Shown here one piece after another: positions 5,837-16,262 of a DNA stretch of 47,464 bases. Position 1 is the stretch's first letter. Every line of letters starts with the position of its first letter. The DNA is from a virus: the IMG/VR virus record IMGVR_UViG_3300024261_000051, positions 1 through 47,464 of that record. One strand, 5' to 3'. The notes beneath the pieces are model-generated. The model saw only the letters and a list, made by a program, of their open reading frames with translations. It did not search any database and was not told where the DNA came from. The translations under genes were made by a program, and so were the position numbers.

Positions 5837-8800
5837 GTAGTCATAGCTCTTAGGGAGATAGGTGCCAGCATGTGTCTGCTGCGCACTTCTCTTCCGGCTT
5901 CTCATAGAGCGCTTAATCGTGTCACCGGTAATCCGTATCCTCTTCTGAGGATGGCGAAGATTGAATGACTCAATACTCTGCATGATATTGCCACGCTCCT
6001 CCACCGACTCCGCACGGATCCAGCGATCAACCAGCCGTGTCTTCGCCTCCTGGATTGCATCCTTCTGCAGGGTAAGGAAGTTACGATAAGCGTAAGCCTC
6101 GCCATGCCTGCGGGGACTGAAACCTACCGCCTGCATGAACAGCTCCATAAAGGTAATATCCTCCTCCAGCACTCGCTCACCCTTCCAGGTTGTAATATCC
6201 TCCTGCGTAAACCGGATCGACTTGGAGATATCCTTGAACGCCTTCGGTATCATCATCTCAATACCTCTCCAGGTTTTGCCCTCCGCAACTTTCGCAGCTC
6301 CCGTGATCACATTCTCAAGGTTGGCAGCCAGTGGCCCCATCAACCCAGCGATCCGGTTACGGGCCATATCCCGCCCCTCAGCATGCTCATCCACCCGAGG
6401 CATCCACATACCCAGAAGATCGATACTCATCCGGGAGGAGATATCAATGGAGGGGAAGATCGCACGCGCTGGACCGTGCGCAATAACCTCTGCCCAATCC
6501 TTACCGGTCGCGTCCGTCAACTTGTTACGGTACCAAGCCTCCGCATCAAACTCCTCATCCTCCTCACCCATGCCATTGGCAAGCATCTCAACAACTCCAG
6601 TCACCATGCCAGAGATAGGCATTCCCAGGGTACCCACAAACATACCGTAGCCACCCATAATCCCCATCAGTGACTTCCGGGCCTGGCTACGGGTCTCTGC
6701 ATCCACGTTACTGGTGAATGAGTTACGCAACAGCCGCCCCATCATCCAAGACATATTGAGTGAATACTGCTTGAACATGGTGATCACACGCAACCAGTTC
6801 CCCTGCATGGCACGCGCCCTGTTTGAAGAGGAGTAGTCGAAGTGACTGTCATAGATCATGGTCCGTGCCGCATCAATCGCCTCATCATGAGAGAGTGGAT
6901 TCTTCTTATCACTCCGAGCCAAACGATAGGCAGCCAGCCCCGTTACCTGACGGTTGAATACCTCCGCATAGTGGAACGGTGCCCCCGCAAACTTCATGGC
7001 ATCATGTGCCTTCCGTGAGAGTGAACCACCTTTGGCCATTGCCAGATGGTCCTCATGTCCTGCACCCTGAAGCTCAATCACATTGGTGGTACTGATCGCA
7101 CCCATATCCTCCAACATTTGGATCGCCTTCAGCTCGTCACCCTTTAGACCATGCTTGATGTCACGGAACAGCTCAGGGTCATACTTACCATTTGGCCCCC
7201 AATCTTTCATGGCTCGCATCACCTCCTTGCCGGCCCGGCCAAAACCGTACTTGGCCCCCATCAATGGGTAGGCAATCAGAGGGGTCTGCGAAATATTAAC
7301 CAGTGCGGAGGCAATCGAGGGTCCGATGCTCCAGGTAAATCCTGCAGCTCCAGCCACCCCAGAGATCGGACTAAAGGATGCGTTTTGCATATTCTCATGG
7401 CGCTTATCGATCTCACCGATCAGATCATAGGCGTAGCGCTTATCCCCCGCGGGGAGACTCTTCGCCTGCTTCTTCGCCTCAGCAATATCACGGGTCAGCT
7501 TATAGTCATACTGAACATTGGCGATATTGTTATTGATCCGACCCGCTGTCAGAGCAAAAGCCCGGATCGCATCATCCGAATACCCCTTGACCCCTTTACG
7601 GTGCATGAAGTTTTTATGATAGGAGGAGTCCGGCATAGAGGAGAGCATGACCGTATTCATCTGGTCCAGCAGATCCTGCTTCAAGTGCTGCTCATCAGCG
7701 CTCGTATCAGGCAAGCTGTCGCGCAACAGATCAATCATCTTGCTCCCCACCCCAGAATAGGTGGCGTGCTTAAAGAAGTTCTGCTCCCCCTTCTTGATCT
7801 CAATATCTCCAGCAGAGTAACCCTGCTTAATGAAATCCTCTACCGCCACACGAACCTCTTCATCCGACTCAAAGGCGGCAACAATGCGCTCCTGATCCCC
7901 CTTCTCTTTAACGATCACGATATGATCCCCAAAGCGTGCCAATGGGAAGTATGGCCCCTTCCTTTTAATTACCTTGAACTGATTATTCAGCTCGCCCAGC
8001 AACCCCTTTAACGTCTTCTCATCTTCAACCGTATCGGTCAATCGAGCCGTCAGGGAATCCTGCAGGTCCACCATCTTGTTGGTGAAATTTTGGCGCAACT
8101 CTTTATAGAGGTCATGCCATCCAGGGAGCGCATCATACTCAGCACGAATCCGCTGATACTCAATACGTCTCTCAGAGTTAGGCTTGAGTGAGTCGTCCAG
8201 AAGCTCAAAGGCTTTGGCGGGGTCAATCTGGTAAAGCGTAGAGGTATGGATGATGTCCGCAAACCTAGTGGATGCCTCACCCTCTTTCTTGGCCTTAGCC
8301 ACCCAGCGCTTATAGAGCCGGTCATCCTTATCCGAGCGCTTCACCCGTACCGCCTCTTTATCCTGTGACCGCTTATGGTAGTCCCAGATAGAATCCAGGT
8401 GAGTCTCCTTAGCAAGCTCAGCCACCATGCGCCGAGTGAGCATCCCCAAGGAGGTGGCTCTCGCATTGATACCCTTCCCTCTAAGGAACTTACCCACCTT
8501 CCACTTTGAAGCTGGACGCCCCATGACCTGTTCCATCATCTGGTTAACAGCGCCCTGAGTCATTGGCTTACCATCCGGCATCGCTATCGAGAAACTGATA
8601 TCGTCACTCTCCTCACGCTCTGCCTTCTTGAACAGATCGGCCCTTGTAATATTCTCCACGCCCGGAGTCGTTGACTCTGGTTTGCGGCTGAATTTTGCCT
8701 CTATCTCTACGTCTGCATCATTGAAAATTACATAGTTGTAATCGCCGTCGCCTTTGCCGCGCGAGCTACCATCAAGGTATTTGATGCCTCGGATGCCTGC

Positions 8801-11800
8801 GGCGAGCAGGGCGAGGGAGGCGGCGCGGTCGGAGCGGTTGGACACGGCGATGTCGCGGTAGAGGCCCTCTCCGGTCATCTCACGCGGCTTCCCCGCGAAG
8901 GGGGAGCGTCCGGTTTCGTCCTGGTACGCCTGGCCCACCATCGACTTTTGGCCGTCGCTCAGAACGGAAGCGTCGAAGCCACCCTCAAACAGCGATGGGA
9001 ACTCTTTGGTGGCCCACGCCTGCGCCTCTGGCGTCCATGCCCCATGACCTTCAAGCCCCTCCAGCGCCTTCCTAACCTTCTCGCCCTGCTCACTCAGCGG
9101 CTTATCCCACAACAGGTACTCATCCTCTGATGGTTTGAGATCCACCTGGTAGAGTTTTCCTTTTGATTTGGATAGCTCCATCTCATCTAGGATTTGACCG
9201 ACAGTACGTTTTACCCCTCCCTGCACCCACAGACTGTAATAATCTCTAGCCTCTTCGAGATTGCCTCCGTGCTCCTGGATTGCTTGAACAGCAGTTGCGG
9301 CGGCAGCTTCAGAGTAGCCGGAATCGACAATGGTTGGGATCAGCTCACGATAATCCCCAGTCGTGAACTCTTTACCTCCAAACTTAAACACTCCTGGATC
9401 ATACTCGCTCAGTTGGTTGCGATAAAACTCCCCAACCTCCTTATTCCCAGCGAAGTACATCCCCCAGCCATACGCCTGAGCACCCACGCCTGTTCCGATC
9501 TTACCAGTAGTGAAGCCTTCAAGATCGTGTGGCGACCCGTGCCAAGCCGTCATAAACGCCGGACGATCACCAAGAGCTACGGAACCGCCCTCAATAGCCG
9601 CCTGGCGGACTCGTTTCAACAGGTACTGCAAGTCACTGTCCGTAAGCTCTGCGCTCTTCTTGTACCCCTTAATCCTTAGCCAGTCGCGGAACTGTCCCCA
9701 TAGCGCCTTAACTGCATTCTTAAATCTGACTGGCAGCGTCTCATACGCCTTTTTCCCAGACAATTGAGCAATCAACTCGTCCACTATGAATGCACGATAG
9801 TCCTCTACGGTAGTTTCTCCACGATCAAGCCGACCTTTACCTGTCTCAATGTACGAATCAAGATCGATATCGTACCTTTTAGCTACGTCCCGAACGCCTT
9901 TAGACCCCAGCATCAAGAACAGCTTGTTGTAAGATTGCTTGATATTATTGTCGAACAGTAGCCGACCAAACTTATGGCCAGCCGCCTCATGCAGTAGCGT
10001 CTCCTCAATATGGAGGTCTCCACTCATCTTGTCTGCAACCAGGTAGACCTTTCCTTCATGGAATACGCCCTCAACAGAGCCGGTCGCCCCATCTTCTTCA
10101 GCCTGTCTACGGATATCAGAAGGCAGATCTGCTTCAGTTGCTACAACCTCATACTCAGTCTTCTTACCCAGTCTGCGGTAAATAATATCTTCTGTTTTCG
10201 ACTCTACCGCATCAACGCTCATGCCTCCAGACTTGCCAGAATCAGATCGCAAAGAGTACATCGCTATACCTTTGCGCGGAGAGGTTGCAGCCTTGTGGGC
10301 CTGCATATCCAGATTGATCATCTCCTCATTGATCTTCATCTTGTTACCCGGGAAAGTTCCAGAACCATTGACGGCCCGGCGTGCCCCACGCAGCAAGTAG
10401 GCTACGTCTGTGACTGACATACTACGAGCCAGGCTCTTGAAGCCATGGTTACGCAGCCAGTTACGAATTGCACCCAGAATCTCCAGCGCCTTCTGCTTAA
10501 TCTTCCCAGTCTCATACCCAGCAACGTGCGCCAAGAACTCATCTGCAATCAGCCCCTGCCTACGCTCACGAGTCTCTCCACTGTACAGCTTCATGTACTC
10601 AGACATCTCACGAGTGATCCCGTACTTTCCGGCCAACTCATTGATCCCCTTGTACCCACCCAGCATAACGAACAGCTTATTCAGCCCCTGATTGATATCA
10701 GTCGTGTTGAGCAGCATACGGATACCGTGGTGCCCATAAGTCTCATGGAAGATCACCTGCTCTGCTTCGCGCCGTGAAGTGATCTGCTGACGATTCAGGT
10801 ATACTTTCCCGTTATGGATAACCCCTTTAATATCGGCTATGTCTTGGCCGCGCTTCTGATAGTGATTCTTTATGTAGCCTGGAAGCTCTTCGGCACTAGA
10901 GAGCGGGATGAGTTCTACGTTTCCACCCGACCATTTGACTGGGAGGTTACTGATGACAGCATCGAGAACAGCGGCAGAGATCGGAGTCTTTGACTGACTC
11001 TTGGATACCGAGAACGCCACATCACCCGTATCACCCTTAAAGGCATCATTGACTCTATGGGTTACTAGGTAATCTCGCTGAGCACCCTTTAATTCTTCCA
11101 GTCTGAGTTGATGCGGATCAATTGCCGCAACTACGGCACTAGGCTGCCTCTTAACAAGAGTGGTCTTATGTGCAGCGATCTCTTCCTCGGTTGGAAGTTC
11201 AGCCTCATTCTCAAAAGACCCCTTCGATATAGCGGTTGTGATCTTACGCTTGTCGGCTGAGGATAACTCAATCGCCTCGCCATTGCCCCGCACGCTCAGA
11301 CGCACGCCATTCATCATCCCAGACAATGCCTCTATGTTCTCCTCAGTAACGCCCCTGATCAGGAACTTGCCACCTGAAGAGTAGAGAGTCGCACCAAGAT
11401 CATCCAGCTTATCATCCATACGGCTATCAAAGTAGATTCTGCCTCCCGATTCCATCTCGCGTGATTCTGTCACGGTAAAGATGAGATCACCCGAGCGCAC
11501 CTTATGCTTGCCAGTAATTATCACGTCATCTGTAGAGAGAATCTCACGAACCCGCCCCACTTTATTCTCGTGCAACTCGGGGATGACCTTCTGATTGCCG
11601 TAGCGATAGATGACTGCGCCCAGCTTTTTCAGAGCCGCGTCACGATCATCTCCAAACGTAACTCTCATAGACTCCTTCTTACCTTGGTCACCCAGAACAC
11701 CAACCTGACTCTTCTCGTCAGCCAGCTTGCGCCCAACATGGTCCCAGAAGTATTCAGTACCTCGGTCCCCAATCCTCTTCAGTCCGGCCTCAACTTCACT

Positions 11801-14800
11801 CCAGCTATGACCGTCCATATATTGATCGAGCTTGCCAGACTGGAAGTCACGATTAAACTCAGTAAAGGTTCTATGCTTGTGCTCAAGAACCCCCTGCTTA
11901 ATCGCCGCCCGTAAAGCGTTAACTCCATCAGCAACCTCACTAAAGCGGAGCACCTCATCAAGCCCCATTCCGAAGGCTGGGTTAGGGATTAGCTCGCTCT
12001 CACCATTCGCGTGATCAGCAATGTCATACAGATTAATCAGCTTCTCTGTATTGATATAGTCTCCACTCAGAAACTCCGTATAAAGAGCTGAGTAGACTCC
12101 GTTATCGGTTTTGATGTCACTGAAGATACTGCTGTTCTTAACCCCTGATCCTGCGTTCTCACCATAGAAGAAACGGTTATCCAGGAAGATCTCTCCATCA
12201 ATGGAACGGGTAGGTACCGTGGTCCAGATAATGTTCTTGGGGCCGCTGCGGCGTAGGAAGAACAGCATATCACCATCCTTCTTCTGCATGACGAACGACA
12301 TAGCCTTGTCTGTATCGTCAGCGGATTCAGACATCTTCTCTCCACGCTCTTCGCGCCCAAGAGTAAAGCGGTCAAGCGCTTCCTGTCTGTTGCTTCTGGC
12401 GTGCCGAGTAACTCCACCACCCTGACGGCGATACCTTTTAATAATCTCGATCAAACTTCTGGGGGCGGCCATCAGCTTCTGAGGATCTTGGATCAACTCC
12501 AGCACCGCTGCCTTCAGCTTGTTGATGCTCTTATACTGTTCGCTCCATATAAGCGCATCTATCTCATCTGTAATCTGTAGGTCTGCAACAACCTGAGTCT
12601 TAATAATGTTATTGATCCGAGCCTTTGATGCCTTGTCCGGCGTAAAGGTTTTAGTCTTCCTGCTATTAAGAGTCACATCCACAAGATGATCATTCGACAG
12701 ATACTGGGCCAGATCCTCAGATGCCTCTACTCTGGACTCAAAGGAGTCAAGGGTAATTCCATCCAGGGTGACGTTCCACAAACCGTCCTGCCCTTTATTG
12801 ATACCCACAACAGAGTCACCGAACAGTGCCCGACGATCACCTGCTTTACCCAGCGCCTCATAAACAGCCCGGACCTCTTCGGAGAGTGAATCAATACTGA
12901 ATCCTTGGGAAGCCTCTTCAACTACCCCTTCAGTAGACTCCACCGCTACCTCAGCGCCCCCCTGCTCAGCCTGATACAGAGACTCATCCCAAACATCAGC
13001 ATCATTCAGCGCACCAAAGAATGCATTGCGTGCGGCCTCATGCAGCTGAGCAGGGATCGGAACCTCTTGAGCTGCCAGCAGCGCCTGGAACCGGTCCTCC
13101 AGTTCAGCATCATTGAGTGCCATAAATGCCGGGTGTGTTGCTGCCTGCTCCCCCATCATGGAGTAGCTGATAATCACGTCCTCCATCAGGGCTTCAAGCT
13201 GCTCCTCCTCGCTGGACTCCGAGATCTCAACTGACTCCTGAGCTGGTTGCTCTATTTCGACTGGCTCTGCTTCTGAGATCTCATCTGCTGGAGCTGCTTG
13301 ACTCTCAGCTTGGCTTCCTCTGGAGTGTTGTACCTGCCCAGCGTTCGTCCCTTCTTGGACACTACTGCCCACTGGTTGTCCTGCGTTTTGACTATCATTT
13401 ATATCTCCTATGGTTTCTGCAACAGCAACAGACGTAGCACCTCTTGTCAGTACGCTACGGGCTGCGGTATCGATATCACTATGCTGATCAATCTCTGAAT
13501 AGCCGCCCTCTTCATTCATTCCAAAGACAGAGAACCCGTTCCCGTTGTCTTCAATATAAAACTCAGGTGCGAACATATCAGTGTTTACCCACTCCACCTG
13601 AAGATCACCGTACAGCATATCTCCGGCAGGACGTAGCGCATGACTGAACGCCACGCTGTCACCCATAATGTCGTCATCCAAATCATCCAGGAAATCAACT
13701 TCATTCTGCTGGAACGCTATATTCTCTGGGTACTGCTTCACCAAGTTCTCGAACAGATTAGCCTCAACATGATCAGCTTCCTGCTGTGCGGCTGCAACAC
13801 CAAAGGCGTCAGCCATAGATGTGTTGGTAGCCTCGCCGAAGATGCGGCCATCAAAAGTATCTTCCTGCTCTACTTCTACAGCAACCGGTGTATTCGCTAC
13901 AGCTGCCGCTTCAATATTCTGACTATGCTGAGCCTCAACAGCATCAGGTAGCGTGCCACCCTGCGCCCTTACAGTCTGGAACAGATCGAGCAAACTTTCG
14001 GCCTGAGTGGCTTTAACTGAAGCCTGATCAATCTCCTCCTGAGTCTGCGCGTTATTCATCACATCTACCTGTGCAGATATGAAGGATTGAAGCATTGCGA
14101 TTCTCTGAGATAACGGATCAACCGCCACCTCCTCAGTAGGCTGTACCTGCTCTGATGGTGTAACACCATTCCGCATATAGGTGGGCGTATCCAAGTTAGG
14201 CTGTTGCTTACTTTCTACAGGAACAGAATCTGGAGCCTGAGCTGGAGTCAATATCCCGTTCTGCTGACGCGGAGCCTGAATAGCAACCGCTGCCTGCTCA
14301 ATAGCAACCGCTGCCTGCTCAATAGCAACCGCTGCCTGCTCGTATGTATCATGGACTGTAACCAGCTTGCCTGAAGGGTTCTGAACAAAGAACTTACCCT
14401 TATGCTCAATGATATTGAAGTCAGACTTCTCAACTCCCTCCACGGCATCCTCAATGCTGAGGCGCTGCGCCAACCCGTCTCGCTCCTGACCCAGAAGCGT
14501 TACCTCATTATCCAGTGCCGCAGCCTGTGTCGCAGTCTTCTCTCTCTGATCACGAGCGACATGCGACTCTTTGAGCGCCTTCTCTTCAAGTGCAGAGAAA
14601 GACTTCTTAGTGCCAGATAATGCCGACAGCTCAGCAAGCTCCGACTGCAAAGCAATCATGTCGTTGATGGGCTGGTTAATCTGGTCCTTCTCCAGCGGTG
14701 ACATTGCCGAAGCGAGAACATCCTTTGCGCCCTCTTGCGCCTTAGCAATTCGTGTCTTCAGCAGACTCTGGGCAGAGCCGATATTGTCAGTACCAATATC

Positions 14801-16237
14801 ATGATCTTCCAGCGCACTCGATACAGAGGTGATCCGCTCGCGCAGAGCAGTAGCACTCGCCTCCCTCTTGCTCTGAATCTGAAGAAGCTCATCATTCTCA
14901 GATCTTCTCTTATCGATATCAGCACTACGGACATCCAGATCATCTAATGCCTTCTTTATCCCCGGACGGATATGTGAGCGATCACCCGTATCAATATCCG
15001 CTTCAGGGTCTGCCCCAAATACAGAATTTACCGCACTGCCTGGAACCGACAAAGCACCACCCGCAACACTACCACTCACTACGCCAGTCATTGCCGCAGC
15101 ATTGGTGCCCTGCTCTTCAGGAAGGCCCAAAGCAATATTGGTAGCACGCTTACCCTCGTGCCCCTGAATACCCTCTTCCGTGGCCTCAAGACCTGTAGCT
15201 GCTGTCGTATTGCCAAGGAACGACTTCCCAAGTTTACCGGTGACCGCTTTGCCCAATAGAGGCATAGCCACGCCACTGGTGACAAAGGCAGTAGCAAACA
15301 TCTCATCGAACGCCTGCCCCTCAAGACGCTTAATCACATTGCTGCGTGCAATCTTTATCCGGGTCGGGGTGTCGAGAGAATCATCCGTATTGTTGTGGTA
15401 CTCATTAGAGAATAGTCTGGCAACCTTTGGATTGGAATCGGCAGACTTATTGTTCCACTGGCTATCAGTGTACCCGCGCAGTATATCTCCAACTTCCTGC
15501 GCCTGAGAACCAGCCTCCATCATACCAACAACGGTACCAAAACCAGCTGCACTACCCCCCGCATCCGCAGCCGTATCGAATGCACCCTTCTTGCCGAGCT
15601 TGTACTTACCGAGCTTGTACTTATTCAGTACCGCATCCGCCGCATCTTTGATCGGCATTCCACCTTTAGCAAGATCCTTTGCCTCACTGCTAAAGCGCTT
15701 AACAAGGAAACTACCACCCTTCTTTATCACCTTCTTTACTGCATACCCAGCCGGACCGCCACCCACTAACCCAGGGACAGTTGATCCTATGGAGTGGATT
15801 GCTGTTGCGTAAAAATTAGACAGGCTTGCGTCCCGGTTAACCTCCCAATCATCTTCGCCAACCTGATTGATAAGAGGTACCGACAACGCATCGGCTGTCG
15901 TTTTATTCATGTCACTCCAGACACTCTCTTTTGCAGCACCAGCGAACTTGTTAATTGTTTCGCCGACCCCAAAATCAGGGAGAAAGTCAAACTGATCAAG
16001 CCCCTTGCCCAGCCCCTCAATAGCACCAAGGGCACCATGCATAATGAGCTTAGACTCTTGGATATCATTAGGATCTTCAGCAGACGCATCCATGCCCCGC
16101 CCCATGCCAAACGACATCTCGTCACTCTTTACAATGTCTGGCGCGGACTCTCTTGCTGCGCGTAGTTGCACCAACTCATCTTTACGCGCCTGCCGTCTGG
16201 CAAGATAATCTGAACGCTGCTGATCTATATATGACAT
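5804..16237 (-). CDS. giant polyvalent virion protein (two zincin-like domains, ART-like domain, LPD-type C-terminus)
   Basis: A 3477-residue uninterrupted frame, last gene of the late operon, placed like the internal/ejection proteins of short-tailed phages. Visible regions: Gly/Ala-rich hydrophobic N-terminus (to about 420); coiled coil (about 430-630) with three copies of AVAIEQA; long acidic Gln/Glu-rich linker (about 650-1130). Two related zincin-like metallopeptidase domains follow, with HETYGHH at 1831-1837 and HEAAGH at 2083-2088, each preceded by GKVYL and followed by a similar helical part. An ADP-ribosyltransferase-like domain spans about 2231-2516 (AWHGSPHDLEGF, GAQAYGWGMYFA, DYNYVIFNDADVEIE). 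The C-terminal helical region (about 3080-3390: MFKQYSLNMSWMMGR) resembles the LPD38-type domain of large polyvalent proteins. Such proteins are thought to enter the cell with phage DNA and act on host targets. N4 virion RNA polymerase has similar length, but its motifs are absent. Confidence 0.85.
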   Translation of the reverse strand: MSYIDQQRSDYLARRQARKDELVQLRAARESAPDIVKSDEMSFGMGRGMDASAEDPNDIQESKLIMHGALGAIEGLGKGLDQFDFLPDFGVGETINKFAGAAKESVWSDMNKTTADALSVPLINQVGEDDWEVNRDASLSNFYATAIHSIGSTVPGLVGGGPAGYAVKKVIKKGGSFLVKRFSSEAKDLAKGGMPIKDAADAVLNKYKLGKYKLGKKGAFDTAADAGGSAAGFGTVVGMMEAGSQAQEVGDILRGYTDSQWNNKSADSNPKVARLFSNEYHNNTDDSLDTPTRIKIARSNVIKRLEGQAFDEMFATAFVTSGVAMPLLGKAVTGKLGKSFLGNTTAATGLEATEEGIQGHEGKRATNIALGLPEEQGTNAAAMTGVVSGSVAGGALSVPGSAVNSVFGADPEADIDTGDRSHIRPGIKKALDDLDVRSADIDKRRSENDELLQIQSKREASATALRERITSVSSALEDHDIGTDNIGSAQSLLKTRIAKAQEGAKDVLASAMSPLEKDQINQPINDMIALQSELAELSALSGTKKSFSALEEKALKESHVARDQREKTATQAAALDNEVTLLGQERDGLAQRLSIEDAVEGVEKSDFNIIEHKGKFFVQNPSGKLVTVHDTYEQAAVAIEQAAVAIEQAAVAIQAPRQQNGILTPAQAPDSVPVESKQQPNLDTPTYMRNGVTPSEQVQPTEEVAVDPLSQRIAMLQSFISAQVDVMNNAQTQEEIDQASVKATQAESLLDLFQTVRAQGGTLPDAVEAQHSQNIEAAAVANTPVAVEVEQEDTFDGRIFGEATNTSMADAFGVAAAQQEADHVEANLFENLVKQYPENIAFQQNEVDFLDDLDDDIMGDSVAFSHALRPAGDMLYGDLQVEWVNTDMFAPEFYIEDNGNGFSVFGMNEEGGYSEIDQHSDIDTAARSVLTRGATSVAVAETIGDINDSQNAGQPVGSSVQEGTNAGQVQHSRGSQAESQAAPADEISEAEPVEIEQPAQESVEISESSEEEQLEALMEDVIISYSMMGEQAATHPAFMALNDAELEDRFQALLAAQEVPIPAQLHEAARNAFFGALNDADVWDESLYQAEQGGAEVAVESTEGVVEEASQGFSIDSLSEEVRAVYEALGKAGDRRALFGDSVVGINKGQDGLWNVTLDGITLDSFESRVEASEDLAQYLSNDHLVDVTLNSRKTKTFTPDKASKARINNIIKTQVVADLQITDEIDALIWSEQYKSINKLKAAVLELIQDPQKLMAAPRSLIEIIKRYRRQGGGVTRHARSNRQEALDRFTLGREERGEKMSESADDTDKAMSFVMQKKDGDMLFFLRRSGPKNIIWTTVPTRSIDGEIFLDNRFFYGENAGSGVKNSSIFSDIKTDNGVYSALYTEFLSGDYINTEKLINLYDIADHANGESELIPNPAFGMGLDEVLRFSEVADGVNALRAAIKQGVLEHKHRTFTEFNRDFQSGKLDQYMDGHSWSEVEAGLKRIGDRGTEYFWDHVGRKLADEKSQVGVLGDQGKKESMRVTFGDDRDAALKKLGAVIYRYGNQKVIPELHENKVGRVREILSTDDVIITGKHKVRSGDLIFTVTESREMESGGRIYFDSRMDDKLDDLGATLYSSGGKFLIRGVTEENIEALSGMMNGVRLSVRGNGEAIELSSADKRKITTAISKGSFENEAELPTEEEIAAHKTTLVKRQPSAVVAAIDPHQLRLEELKGAQRDYLVTHRVNDAFKGDTGDVAFSVSKSQSKTPISAAVLDAVISNLPVKWSGGNVELIPLSSAEELPGYIKNHYQKRGQDIADIKGVIHNGKVYLNRQQITSRREAEQVIFHETYGHHGIRMLLNTTDINQGLNKLFVMLGGYKGINELAGKYGITREMSEYMKLYSGETRERRQGLIADEFLAHVAGYETGKIKQKALEILGAIRNWLRNHGFKSLARSMSVTDVAYLLRGARRAVNGSGTFPGNKMKINEEMINLDMQAHKAATSPRKGIAMYSLRSDSGKSGGMSVDAVESKTEDIIYRRLGKKTEYEVVATEADLPSDIRRQAEEDGATGSVEGVFHEGKVYLVADKMSGDLHIEETLLHEAAGHKFGRLLFDNNIKQSYNKLFLMLGSKGVRDVAKRYDIDLDSYIETGKGRLDRGETTVEDYRAFIVDELIAQLSGKKAYETLPVRFKNAVKALWGQFRDWLRIKGYKKSAELTDSDLQYLLKRVRQAAIEGGSVALGDRPAFMTAWHGSPHDLEGFTTGKIGTGVGAQAYGWGMYFAGNKEVGEFYRNQLSEYDPGVFKFGGKEFTTGDYRELIPTIVDSGYSEAAAATAVQAIQEHGGNLEEARDYYSLWVQGGVKRTVGQILDEMELSKSKGKLYQVDLKPSEDEYLLWDKPLSEQGEKVRKALEGLEGHGAWTPEAQAWATKEFPSLFEGGFDASVLSDGQKSMVGQAYQDETGRSPFAGKPREMTGEGLYRDIAVSNRSDRAASLALLAAGIRGIKYLDGSSRGKGDGDYNYVIFNDADVEIEAKFSRKPESTTPGVENITRADLFKKAEREESDDISFSIAMPDGKPMTQGAVNQMMEQVMGRPASKWKVGKFLRGKGINARATSLGMLTRRMVAELAKETHLDSIWDYHKRSQDKEAVRVKRSDKDDRLYKRWVAKAKKEGEASTRFADIIHTSTLYQIDPAKAFELLDDSLKPNSERRIEYQRIRAEYDALPGWHDLYKELRQNFTNKMVDLQDSLTARLTDTVEDEKTLKGLLGELNNQFKVIKRKGPYFPLARFGDHIVIVKEKGDQERIVAAFESDEEVRVAVEDFIKQGYSAGDIEIKKGEQNFFKHATYSGVGSKMIDLLRDSLPDTSADEQHLKQDLLDQMNTVMLSSMPDSSYHKNFMHRKGVKGYSDDAIRAFALTAGRINNNIANVQYDYKLTRDIAEAKKQAKSLPAGDKRYAYDLIGEIDKRHENMQNASFSPISGVAGAAGFTWSIGPSIASALVNISQTPLIAYPLMGAKYGFGRAGKEVMRAMKDWGPNGKYDPELFRDIKHGLKGDELKAIQMLEDMGAISTTNVIELQGAGHEDHLAMAKGGSLSRKAHDAMKFAGAPFHYAEVFNRQVTGLAAYRLARSDKKNPLSHDEAIDAARTMIYDSHFDYSSSNRARAMQGNWLRVITMFKQYSLNMSWMMGRLLRNSFTSNVDAETRSQARKSLMGIMGGYGMFVGTLGMPISGMVTGVVEMLANGMGEEDEEFDAEAWYRNKLTDATGKDWAEVIAHGPARAIFPSIDISSRMSIDLLGMWMPRVDEHAEGRDMARNRIAGLMGPLAANLENVITGAAKVAEGKTWRGIEMMIPKAFKDISKSIRFTQEDITTWKGERVLEEDITFMELFMQAVGFSPRRHGEAYAYRNFLTLQKDAIQEAKTRLVDRWIRAESVEERGNIMQSIESFNLRHPQKRIRITGDTIKRSMRSRKRSAQQTHAGTYLPKSYDYLREEGRFANF
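14280..14342 (-). repeat. three tandem 21-bp repeats within the giant gene
   Basis: Three 21-base units (ATAGCAACCGCTGCCTGCTC plus one base on the + strand), nearly identical, encode EQAAVAI repeated in the coiled-coil/linker part at about residues 632-653. Near identity at DNA level points to recent slippage. Confidence 0.85.
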
Positions 16238-16262
16238 AGGGTATCCAGGGGTAATGCTGCTG

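Noticed and set aside
5804-16237. N4-type virion RNA polymerase, because of the very similar length (about 3500 residues)
   Set aside because: The diagnostic single-subunit polymerase motifs (the T/DxxGR loop, the B motif with Arg/Lys/Tyr spacing, the HDS motif) were not found on reading the chain. Protease-like and ART-like motifs were found instead.
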